Positions 18,789 through 26,969 are shown, counted from the first letter of the stretch. The stretch is DNA of 64,000 bases from Lachnospiraceae bacterium (GCA_029338675.1 JAQYAV010000010.1:1-64000), one strand, 5' to 3'. Translations and numbers: made by a program. Notes: generated by a model not told the origin, from the sequence alone.

Positions 18789-20059
18789 TAATCCCACACC
18801 TTTTTAATTACTTTTGCATAATTATCACATATTTCTTTTTTATCAGCTCTTTGTCTTAATAAATACACATCTCTTACACATTGAGTACAATGTAGCTTTG
18901 CAGGGCACGCATTACACTGACTGCTTGTACAAGGGTGTAATTCCTTAAAATATTTATAGCCTTCTGTTTCATATACTTTTCCATTTTCAAAAAAATCATT
19001 TAAGGATTCAATATCCTTTACATTTCCAAGACATAATTCATCAAGCTCTAATACTAAGCAAGGGTAAATATTGCCATTTTCACATATAGCATATTTATTT
19101 TGGATAGCATCACAATTAATACAGGAAGGCATTAAATGAGGTGGTATTGATTTCATTTCTAACAATTCTTCATTGAATATTTTATATGGAGAAAATCTGC
19201 TGTCGTCTGGAATCTCCAACAGCTCTTTATTATCTGCACCTCTGCCATATGTTTCAAATCTTCTAATCATTGGTTCTGCACCGATATTTTTCGCAAGTTC
19301 TATGAATTTCTCTTTCTTGTCACTGTTTATCTTTAATTCTGTAAATGAAACTGAATAATCAACCATCCCTCTTTGTCTCAACAAATTAATTCCACGCATT
19401 ATTTTGTCGAAAACACCTTTGCCACGAACCTTCCCACAGGATTCCTCGTCAGCTCCATCTATACTAAAAGAAAAATCATCAAACAATTCCATTAACTTGT
19501 CTGCATTATTCTCTGTGATAAGGGTTCCATTTGTCATTAATGTCATTCTAACATCAACTTTTTCTTTTGCATATTCTGCTAATTCAAAAAAGTCGTTTCT
19601 AAACATGGCTTCTCCACCAGTAAAAACAATGCCTGCTATATATTTATTATCTAATTTATCAATAACCTGCTTCCATTCACTTGTTGATAATTCTTCCTTA
19701 TCACTATCAGGTCTGCAATCAACACTACAATGAACGCATCTCAAATTACATCTATTAGTAATTTTTAATGATACCGTTTTTTTCTTTTCCCATTCCTCTA
19801 ATGAATTTCCATCAGCAATTATTTGCCTTGCCATAAGTAATTCTATAAGCTTATATATATACTCTCTATCTTCAAATGAATACTCCGCAAAATACTCATC
19901 AACCTTCACCTTTTTTTCAATACAATCATCAATCAATTCAAAACATTCTTTAGATAATTTTACATTATTACCAAAAAGAATGTTGGCTGCTATTACTCTA
20001 TTTTCTCTCTCAATCTTATAAAAGCCCTTACAATATCTTATTGTTTTGTTCCATTCCAT
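18788..20059 (-). CDS. Radical SAM/SPASM peptide maturase with N-terminal PqqD-like domain
   Basis: 423 residues. Positions 1-85 look like a PqqD-type winged-helix recognition domain (conserved spacing LSKECFELID...LIELLMARQII). The radical SAM core starts at NRCNLRCVHC with the CxxxCxxC cluster at C104, C108 and C111, then FTGGEAMFR. The C-terminal SPASM region (about 310-400) has many cysteines in CINC, ICENGNIYPC, CTSSQCNACPAKLHC and CTQC. Such proteins install C-C or C-S cross-links in ribosomal peptides. It lies 114 bp after a 50-residue peptide gene and overlaps the S8 protease by one base. The exact chemistry cannot be read from sequence, and it is not clearly one of the named classes (sactipeptide, streptide, mycofactocin, PQQ). 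Confidence 0.93.
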   Translation of the reverse strand: MEWNKTIRYCKGFYKIERENRVIAANILFGNNVKLSKECFELIDDCIEKKVKVDEYFAEYSFEDREYIYKLIELLMARQIIADGNSLEEWEKKKTVSLKITNRCNLRCVHCSVDCRPDSDKEELSTSEWKQVIDKLDNKYIAGIVFTGGEAMFRNDFFELAEYAKEKVDVRMTLMTNGTLITENNADKLMELFDDFSFSIDGADEESCGKVRGKGVFDKIMRGINLLRQRGMVDYSVSFTELKINSDKKEKFIELAKNIGAEPMIRRFETYGRGADNKELLEIPDDSRFSPYKIFNEELLEMKSIPPHLMPSCINCDAIQNKYAICENGNIYPCLVLELDELCLGNVKDIESLNDFFENGKVYETEGYKYFKELHPCTSSQCNACPAKLHCTQCVRDVYLLRQRADKKEICDNYAKVIKKVWD

Positions 20060-20096
20060 ATATGTTCTCCTCGCATAATACGAACTGTGTACAAAC

Positions 20097-20140
20097 TAAT
20101 AAATGGTGTATTATGCCGGCTCATAACACACCATTTATTA
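20097..20140. promoter_or_regulatory. Strong hairpin between precursor peptide and maturase genes
   Basis: A perfect 13-bp inverted repeat (TAATAAATGGTGT at 20097-20109, ACACCATTTATTA at 20128-20140) extended by five more pairs (TTATG/CATAA) across one mismatch, with a 6-base loop. There is no T-tract after it on the minus strand. It may stop 3' decay or cut downstream expression so that the precursor exceeds the enzymes. Confidence 0.75.
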
Positions 20141-20173
20141 TGTATATTACAAATTAATATTTATAATATAATC

Positions 20174-20326
20174 CTATCTATATCCCCATCTGTATACTTC
20201 TGTAGTATATTCATACTTCTGCTGCTTTGTTGAATAATCAAAATGTGAAAGTCTGCAAGGATTTACACCTGATCTTACCCACTGTACTTCTGCACCAAAT
20301 TCAATTTTGTCATTAATTTTTTTCAT
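20174..20326 (-). CDS. Candidate RiPP precursor peptide, 50 residues
   Basis: Starts MKKINDKIEFGAEVQWV and ends EVYRWGYR. It is rich in aromatic residues (six Tyr, two Trp, two Phe) and has one Cys (C24, in NPCRL). Aromatic residues cluster in the C-terminal 20, the likely core, while the first 20 resemble a charged leader. The ATG follows AGGATGGGG by eight bases. The next genes are a radical SAM/SPASM maturase, a protease and an exporter, the standard set for a modified peptide. A single Cys argues against a sactipeptide, SCIFF or Clo7bot peptide. The frame is short but well placed and its start is well supported. Function is inferred from context. Confidence 0.75.
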   Translation of the reverse strand: MKKINDKIEFGAEVQWVRSGVNPCRLSHFDYSTKQQKYEYTTEVYRWGYR

Positions 20327-20393
20327 TTTAATACCCCATCCTTCTCATTAAATAATATATTTATATAAACCTATCTTTGTAAAACTACGAGTA

Positions 20394-20405
20394 CATACCG
20401 GTATG
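20394..20405. promoter_or_regulatory. Palindrome CATACCGGTATG upstream of the precursor peptide
   Basis: A perfect 12-bp palindrome 68 bp before the precursor start. On the minus strand TTGAAA lies shortly upstream and could be the -35 of a second, proximal promoter, placing the palindrome in its spacer. The -10 (TACTCG) is poor, so this is tentative. Confidence 0.35.
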
Positions 20406-20540
20406 AGTTTTTTCAAAAATAGTTTTATACCGCAAAAATAATTTATCTAGTCTTTATACATTTCCAAAGGAAACGCATATTATATTGCTTACTATTTAAT
20501 TTTCATTAATTAACTTGTCTTAACTGTTTTTGATTTTATC

Positions 20541-20609
20541 AGTATAAAGAGTATTCTTCAATAATAACTCCGTTAACGTTTAGTTAAAATGGTTAACGTT
20601 AAACGTTTA
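20541..20609 (-). promoter_or_regulatory. LytTR-type operator boxes and promoter of the peptide operon
   Basis: AACGTTAAC occurs twice as a direct repeat (20592-20600 and 20572-20580, 20 bp apart) with a third related AACGTTTA (20602-20609 on the plus strand). LytTR regulators bind 9-bp direct repeats about two helical turns apart, next to a weak -35. Here the proximal box ends a few bases before the -35 position and a -10 TATACT (20541-20546) follows, with no good -35, as in activator-dependent promoters. The predicted transcript start is about 210 bases before the precursor ATG. Confidence 0.6.
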
Positions 20610-20636
20610 TCTGTTTTTTATTATGTGACTTTTTAC

Positions 20637-20672
20637 AAAAAAAATAGCCCGCACAAAAATTGCGGGCTATTT
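20637..20672 (-). terminator. Rho-independent terminator of the two-component operon
   Basis: A perfect 12-bp stem (AAATAGCCCGCA with TGCGGGCTATTT) is followed by TTTTTTTT on the minus strand, 34 bp after the kinase stop. It separates regulator transcription from the peptide operon. Confidence 0.9.
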
Positions 20673-20705
20673 GCATCGGCAATATGTACAAAAAAGCAGC
20701 AAATA

Positions 20706-22109
20706 TCACGTCTTCAAGTATACATTTACTCTAAACAAGCCATTATCTTTACTAACCTCAAATCTTCCATTCATATCCTCTATTGTCTTTTTAACGTTTT
20801 TAAGACCTAAGCCATGATTACCTTTGTCTTTTTTTGTAGACTTAAAGCTTTTCATTCTAAGGACACTGGTACTAAGAATACTTGTATGTAATTCTTCATC
20901 ATTCTCCTCAGATAAAGAATTAGAAATACTAATCTTAATATATTTTTCCCCTTGGGTAAAGGATATATCAAGGAGACGTTCTCCTTCGCATTTAGCTAAC
21001 TCCTCAACTGCATTTTGCAACAAATTAGAGTATATTGTGCATAATTTCATTGAATCAATATCACAGGTCATTAACCCAGTGACAGATACCTTTGTTTCCT
21101 CATCTACAAGGTTGACATAATGATTTGTAAGAATATCTATAATATCATTACCAACAGAATACGTTTTATTACGTATATTATTCAATCCATCACACATATC
21201 TCTTATATACGTTCTTACTTCGTCATATTTTTCGTTTTTAACCATCTCATCAAGACATATCATGTGATTAATCATATCATGTCTATATTTTCTTGTATCT
21301 GCCTCTTTCTCAAGCAAAGCATCATAATAGCTTTTTTGCATACGTCCAAGAGCCTTTTCATTATCTATCATATGTTCCATTTTTTTATTTATGCTATCTG
21401 TGTATATTGTGAACATCCCCCATACACATAAACACAAATGAAATAATGCACTTGCTACAAGGGACAAAATATAAAACCATATTCCTTTCCCCCCTGGCAT
21501 TCCTGTAATAACCTCAACTGCACCAGAACCTGACAAATCATCTCTAATCCAGTCCACTCCCGAGATTGTAAAGGTCATTAATAAGCCACTAAACAAAAAT
21601 ATTAATACAAATTTTTTTTGTAAAATCGAATACAATTTTTCTTTTATATTGTCTGATATATATCTCTTAAATCCAATAATACATAGAACTAAAATAAGCT
21701 GAACCAATAAAATTGTATAACATTTTTCTCCTAAGGTAGGAGCTTTATATTCACTTAACGAACCACTTAATAACATTTTTCTTCTGTCAAAAAAGCTAAT
21801 TCCGTCAGCGACAGTGAACATAAAATTAAAAACACAGCTGAACACGAAAATAAGCATAAATGCGCTAATAATTCTTTGTCGCATATTTACTCTTGGCAAA
21901 ATAAACACAGTTGCCGCTGCAATTAAATTAGTCATTACAATTGATGTAAGACTATCTGAAATCACGCCAGTAAACACCAATATATAATACGTTAGTAATC
22001 CAAATAATGGTATCCAATAGCGCTTAATCCATCGTCCATAAATTATATAATACACCAAATAATACATTACTATTTCAATAATGTACATCAGACCAAGCTT
22101 TTCTACCAT
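20706..22109 (-). CDS. Sensor histidine kinase, AgrC/VirS-like (GHKL type)
   Basis: About 467 residues. Six or seven hydrophobic segments fill the first 240 residues. A coiled linker follows, then KYRHDMINHM with the likely phospho-acceptor His near 280, and a GHKL ATPase domain with YSNLLQNAVEEL (N box) and NHGLGLKNVKKTIEDMNG. This architecture is typical of peptide-sensing kinases that partner LytTR regulators. The start is probably the ATG at 22109 behind GGAG, 2 bp after the regulator stop. No agrB or agrD homologue lies nearby, but the next operon codes a modified peptide, which could be its signal (inference). Confidence 0.9.
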   Translation of the reverse strand: MVEKLGLMYIIEIVMYYLVYYIIYGRWIKRYWIPLFGLLTYYILVFTGVISDSLTSIVMTNLIAAATVFILPRVNMRQRIISAFMLIFVFSCVFNFMFTVADGISFFDRRKMLLSGSLSEYKAPTLGEKCYTILLVQLILVLCIIGFKRYISDNIKEKLYSILQKKFVLIFLFSGLLMTFTISGVDWIRDDLSGSGAVEVITGMPGGKGIWFYILSLVASALFHLCLCVWGMFTIYTDSINKKMEHMIDNEKALGRMQKSYYDALLEKEADTRKYRHDMINHMICLDEMVKNEKYDEVRTYIRDMCDGLNNIRNKTYSVGNDIIDILTNHYVNLVDEETKVSVTGLMTCDIDSMKLCTIYSNLLQNAVEELAKCEGERLLDISFTQGEKYIKISISNSLSEENDEELHTSILSTSVLRMKSFKSTKKDKGNHGLGLKNVKKTIEDMNGRFEVSKDNGLFRVNVYLKT

Positions 22110-22111
22110 AA

Positions 22112-22819
22112 TCAAACGCTCCGATTATTCTTCAAATCAAACTTAATATATTCTTGTTCAAACTCTTTACATTTACGTTTAGAAACAGGAAGCTTATCCC
22201 CTGCAATCTCAATTTCACCACCATAATAGTCATCTATCCAGCGCATATTGACTATATACTGCCTATGTACCCTTACAAAATATTGTGAATTCAATATCTT
22301 TTCAAGTGTCGAAAGAGATTGCTCACTTCTAAAAATTCTTTTTCCAACAATATATTCTGAATAACCATTATACGCTCTAATATATTGAATATCCTTAAGT
22401 GGCACTTCACAAGGAATCCTCTGATAATATAGTTCTATACATTCGTTTTTTTCTTCAACCTCAATAGCAGATGTCAAAGCTTCATTAATCTCTTCAATCA
22501 TAAATGGTTTTGTAACAAATCGAAATGCATTAATCCTAAATGCATCCTTAAAACGTTCAATCAAACTAGTAGCCATTACAACTTTACACGACTTATGATA
22601 TTGCTTAAGAATCCTACCAACCTCAATTCCGTCTATTCCTGGCATGTCAATATCCAAAAATACAATGTCATATTCTTTATCATTCTGCAAAAATGAATCT
22701 CCACTGTAATAATCATCGACACTATATTCTAGCGATGTCTTTGACAGGCTATCCGATATGATTCCATTTAATTGCTCAACAATCTGCTTTTGATCATCAC
22801 ATACAGCAATTCGAAACAT
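22112..22819 (-). CDS. LytTR family response regulator
   Basis: About 235 residues. The N-terminal receiver domain has CDDQKQ and phospho-acceptor Asp in DIVFLDIDMPGIDG, and the switch Lys in RFVTKPF. The C-terminal LytTR DNA-binding domain (about 135-232) has YIRAYNGYSEYIV and FVRVHRQYIVNMRWID. ATG at 22819 is favoured because AAGGGG is seven bases upstream; the ATG two codons earlier is too close. It precedes the kinase and is likely to act on the AACGTTAAC boxes at 20.57-20.61 kb. Confidence 0.93.
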   Translation of the reverse strand: MFRIAVCDDQKQIVEQLNGIISDSLSKTSLEYSVDDYYSGDSFLQNDKEYDIVFLDIDMPGIDGIEVGRILKQYHKSCKVVMATSLIERFKDAFRINAFRFVTKPFMIEEINEALTSAIEVEEKNECIELYYQRIPCEVPLKDIQYIRAYNGYSEYIVGKRIFRSEQSLSTLEKILNSQYFVRVHRQYIVNMRWIDDYYGGEIEIAGDKLPVSKRKCKEFEQEYIKFDLKNNRSV

Positions 22820-23128
22820 TTTCATACCCCTTCAATATTTATTTCTAAAACATAGCCTTTCAAAAATAAAATAACATTCCCCTAATTGTTATTTTACTCT
22901 ACACTCTATAAAACAAAATCCTATTATTCAATCTAAATATATTATTTACACATAATAGCAATATATGTCAATCGAAAATAGCAACATCAAAAAAACTTGG
23001 CAAAAAGTGATATATATATAACAATATTTGATAACTAAACATACATTTACCCTTCAAATAGTTAATAACCTATAATTTCAATATTCATATATTGCTATTT
23101 TAGATTTTTTTAATAATCTTATCAATGT
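22820..23128. other. Intergenic region upstream of the two-component genes
   Basis: About 310 bp with no open frame of interest. AATAGCAA occurs twice 23 bp apart (22954-22961 and 22977-22984) and once inverted (TTGCTATT, 23092-23099), which may be regulator sites. I see no AACGTTAAC-type box here, so autoregulation through the same site is not apparent. Confidence 0.4.
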
Positions 23129-23157
23129 AAAAAAAGGAGAACTCAAACGAGTTCTCC
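23129..23157 (-). terminator. Rho-independent terminator of leuS
   Basis: A perfect 9-bp stem GGAGAACTC/GAGTTCTCC with a 4-base loop is followed on the minus strand by TTTTTTT, 16 bp after the leuS stop. Confidence 0.9.
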
Positions 23158-23172
23158 CAATAAATACTATGT

Positions 23173-25596
23173 CTATTTTACTACTATGTTAATAATTCTT
23201 CCCTTAACATAGATTTCTTTAACTATAGTTTTTCCTTCTATAGCATTCTTAACAGAATTAAGCTCTTTTGCCTTTGCAATTGCACTATCGTTTTCTTCAT
23301 CAACCGCCAGTGCAACTGTTCCCTTTAACTTACCGTTAATCTGAACACCAATTTCAACAGTATCCTCTTTAATTGCATTTTCATCATAAGTTGGCCATGT
23401 TTCAAAAGCAATTGTTCCTTCATGACCTAACTCCTGCCACATTTCTTCTCCAACATGAGGACAAATACAAGAGAACATCTTAACAAAATTCTCTGCATAT
23501 TCTCTTGGACAAGAGCCTTCCTTATAAAGTGCATTTACAAAAATCATCATCTGGCTAATAGCAGTATTGAATCCAAGCTTCTCGAAGTCCTCTGTTACCT
23601 TCTTAACAGTTTGGTTATAAACCTTCTCTAATGATGCCTTATTATCTTCCTTTATATTCTCTGGATTAGTGAAGAATGTCCAAACACGATTTATGAACTT
23701 TCTTGCACCTGCAACACCCTGCTGACTCCATGGTTTAGAAACCTCAAGAGGTCCCATAAACATCTCATAAAGTCTCAAAGTATCAGCACCATAATCTCTT
23801 ACAATATCACTTGGGTTAACCACAAACTCTGGGAAACGTTTACCCATCTTAATACCATTTGAACCTAAAATCATACCCTGATGAACAAGCTTCTTAAATG
23901 GCTCCTTAACAGGCGACATTCCCTTATCATATAAATATCTATTCCAAATTCTTGAATACATTAAGTGACCTACTGCATGCTCTGGTCCACCTATATATAA
24001 ATCAACTGGAAGCCAATGCTCTAAAAGCTTAGGGTCTGCGATTGCATTCTCATTCTCTGGATCAATATATCTCATATAGTACCAGCTTGAACCTGCACTA
24101 CCTGGCATTGTAGATGTTTCACGAACACCCTTAATTCCGTTATTATCATACTGCTTCCATTCAGTAGCATTTTCAAGTGGAGCTTTACCATTCTTACCCT
24201 TGTAATCCTCAAGCTCAGGAAGAATAAGTGGTAACTCACTATCATCAAGAACGTGTATATTTCCATCTTCAGTGTGTACAACAGGAACTGGCTCACCCCA
24301 ATATCTCTGTCTTGCAAATATCCACTCACGGAAATGATAGTTAACCTTCTTTCTCGCAACATTTTGCTTAACTAACTTATCTGTAATAGCTACCTTTGCT
24401 TCCTCAACTGTAAGGCCTGTAAACTCCTCTGAATTAATAAGCTTGCAGCCCTTACCAAGATAATCCTGTTTTTCAAATGCGTGCTCACTTACATCTGCAC
24501 CCTCAATAACCTGAATCATAGGAATATTATGTGCAATAGCATACTCAAAGTCTCTTTGGTCATGTGAAGGAACCGCCATAACAGCACCTGTTCCATAGCT
24601 AGCAAGAACGAAATCGCCAATAAACATACGAACTTCCTTGCCATTTACAGGATTAATACATGTAACACCCTTAAGCTCGCAACCTGACTTAGTCTTGTTA
24701 AGTTCTGTACGATCCATATCATTTTTACGAAGAGTTTCATCAATATAAGCCTGTACTTCTTCTTTATTCTGAATACGAGGCATTAAGCTCTTAACAATTT
24801 CTCCATCTGGAGCAAGAACCATAAATGTAATACCATAAATTGTTTCAATACAAGTTGTATAGATTGAGAACTGTCCTCCGCCAACAATCTGGAAGTCAAC
24901 CTCAACACCTTCTGATTTGCCAATCCAATGTCTTTGAATATCCTTAGTTGATTCTGGCCAGTCAATCTCCTCTAAGCCTTCAAGAAGCTTCTCTGCGAAT
25001 GCAGGCTGATCAATAACCCACTGCTTCATATTCTTACGAATAACTGGGTATCCACCACGCTCAGACTTACCATCAATAACCTCATCGTTAGATAATACTG
25101 TTCCAAGCTCTTCACACCAGTTAACTGGCATGTCAACATACTTTGCATAGCCATCTAAATAAAGCTGCTTAAAAATCCACTGAGTCCATTTATAGAAGGA
25201 TGGATCACTAGTAGCAATCATTTTAGACCAGTCATAGTCAAAGCCCAGCTCTTTAAGCTGCTTAGAAAATGTTTCAATATTCTCTTGAGTAAATCCATTA
25301 GGATGATTACCTGTTGAAACAGCATACTGCTCAGCTGGTAAACCAAATGAATCATAACCCATTGGATGTAGAACATTATAGCCCTGCATTCTCTTCATTC
25401 TAGACATAATATCTGTTGCTGTATATCCTTCTGGATGTCCTGCATGAAGACCAACTCCTGATGGATACGGAAACATGTCAAGTGCATAATACTTTGGCTT
25501 TGAGAAATCCCAAACATCTGTCTTGAATGTCTGATTTTCTTCCCAATAGCTCTGCCATTTTTTTTCAATTACTTTTGGATTGTATAATTTTTCCAT
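23173..25596 (-). CDS. leuS: Leucyl-tRNA synthetase
   Basis: An 807-residue class I synthetase that charges tRNA-Leu. The HIGH-type motif is PYPSGVGLHAGH (about 43-54), the CP1 editing domain contains the TTCIETIYG and GTGAVMAVPSHDQRDFEYA stretches, and the C-terminal anticodon domain is complete. The KMSKS signature reads KMGKR (in GIKMGKRFPEFV), a departure in the ATP loop. The ATG follows TAGGAGG. Confidence 0.96.
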   Translation of the reverse strand: MEKLYNPKVIEKKWQSYWEENQTFKTDVWDFSKPKYYALDMFPYPSGVGLHAGHPEGYTATDIMSRMKRMQGYNVLHPMGYDSFGLPAEQYAVSTGNHPNGFTQENIETFSKQLKELGFDYDWSKMIATSDPSFYKWTQWIFKQLYLDGYAKYVDMPVNWCEELGTVLSNDEVIDGKSERGGYPVIRKNMKQWVIDQPAFAEKLLEGLEEIDWPESTKDIQRHWIGKSEGVEVDFQIVGGGQFSIYTTCIETIYGITFMVLAPDGEIVKSLMPRIQNKEEVQAYIDETLRKNDMDRTELNKTKSGCELKGVTCINPVNGKEVRMFIGDFVLASYGTGAVMAVPSHDQRDFEYAIAHNIPMIQVIEGADVSEHAFEKQDYLGKGCKLINSEEFTGLTVEEAKVAITDKLVKQNVARKKVNYHFREWIFARQRYWGEPVPVVHTEDGNIHVLDDSELPLILPELEDYKGKNGKAPLENATEWKQYDNNGIKGVRETSTMPGSAGSSWYYMRYIDPENENAIADPKLLEHWLPVDLYIGGPEHAVGHLMYSRIWNRYLYDKGMSPVKEPFKKLVHQGMILGSNGIKMGKRFPEFVVNPSDIVRDYGADTLRLYEMFMGPLEVSKPWSQQGVAGARKFINRVWTFFTNPENIKEDNKASLEKVYNQTVKKVTEDFEKLGFNTAISQMMIFVNALYKEGSCPREYAENFVKMFSCICPHVGEEMWQELGHEGTIAFETWPTYDENAIKEDTVEIGVQINGKLKGTVALAVDEENDSAIAKAKELNSVKNAIEGKTIVKEIYVKGRIINIVVK

Positions 25597-25617
25597 AAGG
25601 TCCTCCTAAATATGAAT

Positions 25618-25660
25618 AAAAAATCTCTCGCCCCCATCTATAATTAATAGAGACGAAAGA
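25618..25660 (-). terminator. Hairpin-plus-T-tract in the leuS leader
   Basis: On the minus strand the arms TCTTTCG and CGAGAGA (with inner CTAT/ATAG pairing) are followed by TTTTTT, about 20 bp before the leuS ribosome site. Its GGGGGCGAGAGATTTTTT end looks like the terminator of a T-box leader, but I cannot find the conserved T-box core (a TGGNACCGCG-type sequence) upstream; only CGCGAAAG is present. The next 230 bp upstream are low-complexity AT-rich repeats. Confidence 0.6.
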
Positions 25661-25887
25661 TTATACTTTCGCGAATATAAATTCAGTACAAAAGAATCGT
25701 TCTCCTAATACTTCCTAATAGATAACTTATAAAATAACTTGATAAATAATTTGTTAAATTACTTGATAAATAACACAGCAAACAACTAATTAAATAATAA
25801 AATAACTCGTTAAATTAAATAGTAAATAATTAATTTAATAACTCGTTAAACAACTAATAGTTAGAATACATTTAATTAGTAAAAATG

Positions 25888-26772
25888 TCAAGAATATGTT
25901 AAATAGAACACAACTGCACATACTGTAATAAATGCCCAAACTCCCCAACTTGTAAACACAGTTTTATAAACCTTCACATCAGTGTTACCCTCTTGTTCAT
26001 CTATCTTTCGTAATCTAATAAAATCAAGCTTCATAAATAACATAAAGAAACCAACAAATGCCATCAAAAGCATATAAAGAGAATACATCGCCATTGCATT
26101 AGTTGAGATATTACTAATAATTGCCGATGGCATATTGATTGCCATATGAAATAAAATTGTATAAATAATTCTTCCAGTTCTTATATATACAGAAGAAAAT
26201 AAAAATCCTAAACATGCAGCAAAAAAGAACTGAGAAAGATTACCATGAAACAGCCCAAAGAAAAGACCTGAGACAACTGCTGATATATATTTTCCGCTCA
26301 TGCCTAAGCGATCAATCAATATCTTTCTAAAAACTAATTCTTCAAATACTGGAGCAATTATTCCAACTGAAACAAGACCAAGAATAAAGTTAGAGCCGCT
26401 TGAAATTAAATCTCCTGCAGCATTTCCAACCTTTCCAGTAATAATTATCTGTAGAAAATTACCAAGTAAACCACCAACTAATACAATACTAATACTAATG
26501 GAATAAACAGTAAGTGCATTTCCTACACCTAATTTTCTCTTAGGAAAGTTACATTTGGGCATATTTTTAGTTAACACCAATATGATTAACAATGCCAGAA
26601 AATCATTGCATACTATAGATAGTATATAAGATGCAAATACAACATTTTCCTTTAACCATTCCATATTGTATTTTTTAAGTAAAAATGCAGAAAAAAACTG
26701 TACACACAAAACAATTACAGCCATTATTGCATATTTAATGCCAATCTCATTAAGAGTTTTTTTATTATCCAT
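25888..26772 (-). CDS. CPBP family intramembrane metalloprotease (Abi/CAAX type)
   Basis: 294 residues with about eight hydrophobic segments and the CPBP motifs EELVFRKIL (Glu-Glu), FFGLFHGN and FHMAINM, which supply the metal-binding Glu and His residues. Members process CAAX-type proteins or peptides, or act in peptide maturation and immunity; the substrate here is unknown. The start is the ATG of MDNKKTLNEIG behind GGAGG. It is monocistronic. Confidence 0.88.
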   Translation of the reverse strand: MDNKKTLNEIGIKYAIMAVIVLCVQFFSAFLLKKYNMEWLKENVVFASYILSIVCNDFLALLIILVLTKNMPKCNFPKRKLGVGNALTVYSISISIVLVGGLLGNFLQIIITGKVGNAAGDLISSGSNFILGLVSVGIIAPVFEELVFRKILIDRLGMSGKYISAVVSGLFFGLFHGNLSQFFFAACLGFLFSSVYIRTGRIIYTILFHMAINMPSAIISNISTNAMAMYSLYMLLMAFVGFFMLFMKLDFIRLRKIDEQEGNTDVKVYKTVFTSWGVWAFITVCAVVFYLTYS

Positions 26773-26804
26773 AATACCTCCAGCTTCACAGTATAATCCC
26801 CACA

Positions 26805-26921
26805 TTATATAATAGCATCTTGCAAAACCCGTTTCTCAATATAATATATAATAGCAAATTGAAAAAACTGTTTCCCAATATAATATATAATAGCATATTG
26901 AAAAACCGTTTCTCTATATAA
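26805..26921. repeat. Three tandem copies of a 39-bp AT-rich repeat
   Basis: Copies are anchored by ATAGCA at 26812, 26851 and 26890, each followed by a TTG(A/C)AAAA...CNGTTTCYC stretch and an AT-rich joint. They lie between the divergent CPBP protease and transglycosylase genes, upstream of both starts. Confidence 0.85.
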
Positions 26922-26969
26922 TAAGTTCATTGCTTTTCTCTCCACATAGTATAAATTATTAATCGTAAG

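Noticed and set aside
20060..20140. Short ATG frame across the hairpin running into the maturase gene
   Set aside because: It lacks a ribosome site and reads out of frame into the maturase.
20174..20326. Assignment of the precursor to a named class (sactipeptide, SCIFF/ranthipeptide, Clo7bot, streptide)
   Set aside because: The peptide has a single Cys and no KxxxW-type motif that I can see, so none of these fits well; it is left unassigned.
20706..22819. A full agr quorum-sensing locus
   Set aside because: Kinase and LytTR regulator are present, but there is no AgrB-like protease or AgrD-like propeptide in the region.
25618..25887. T-box riboswitch before leuS
   Set aside because: Only the terminator end looks similar; the conserved T-box core and stem I motifs were not found by eye.
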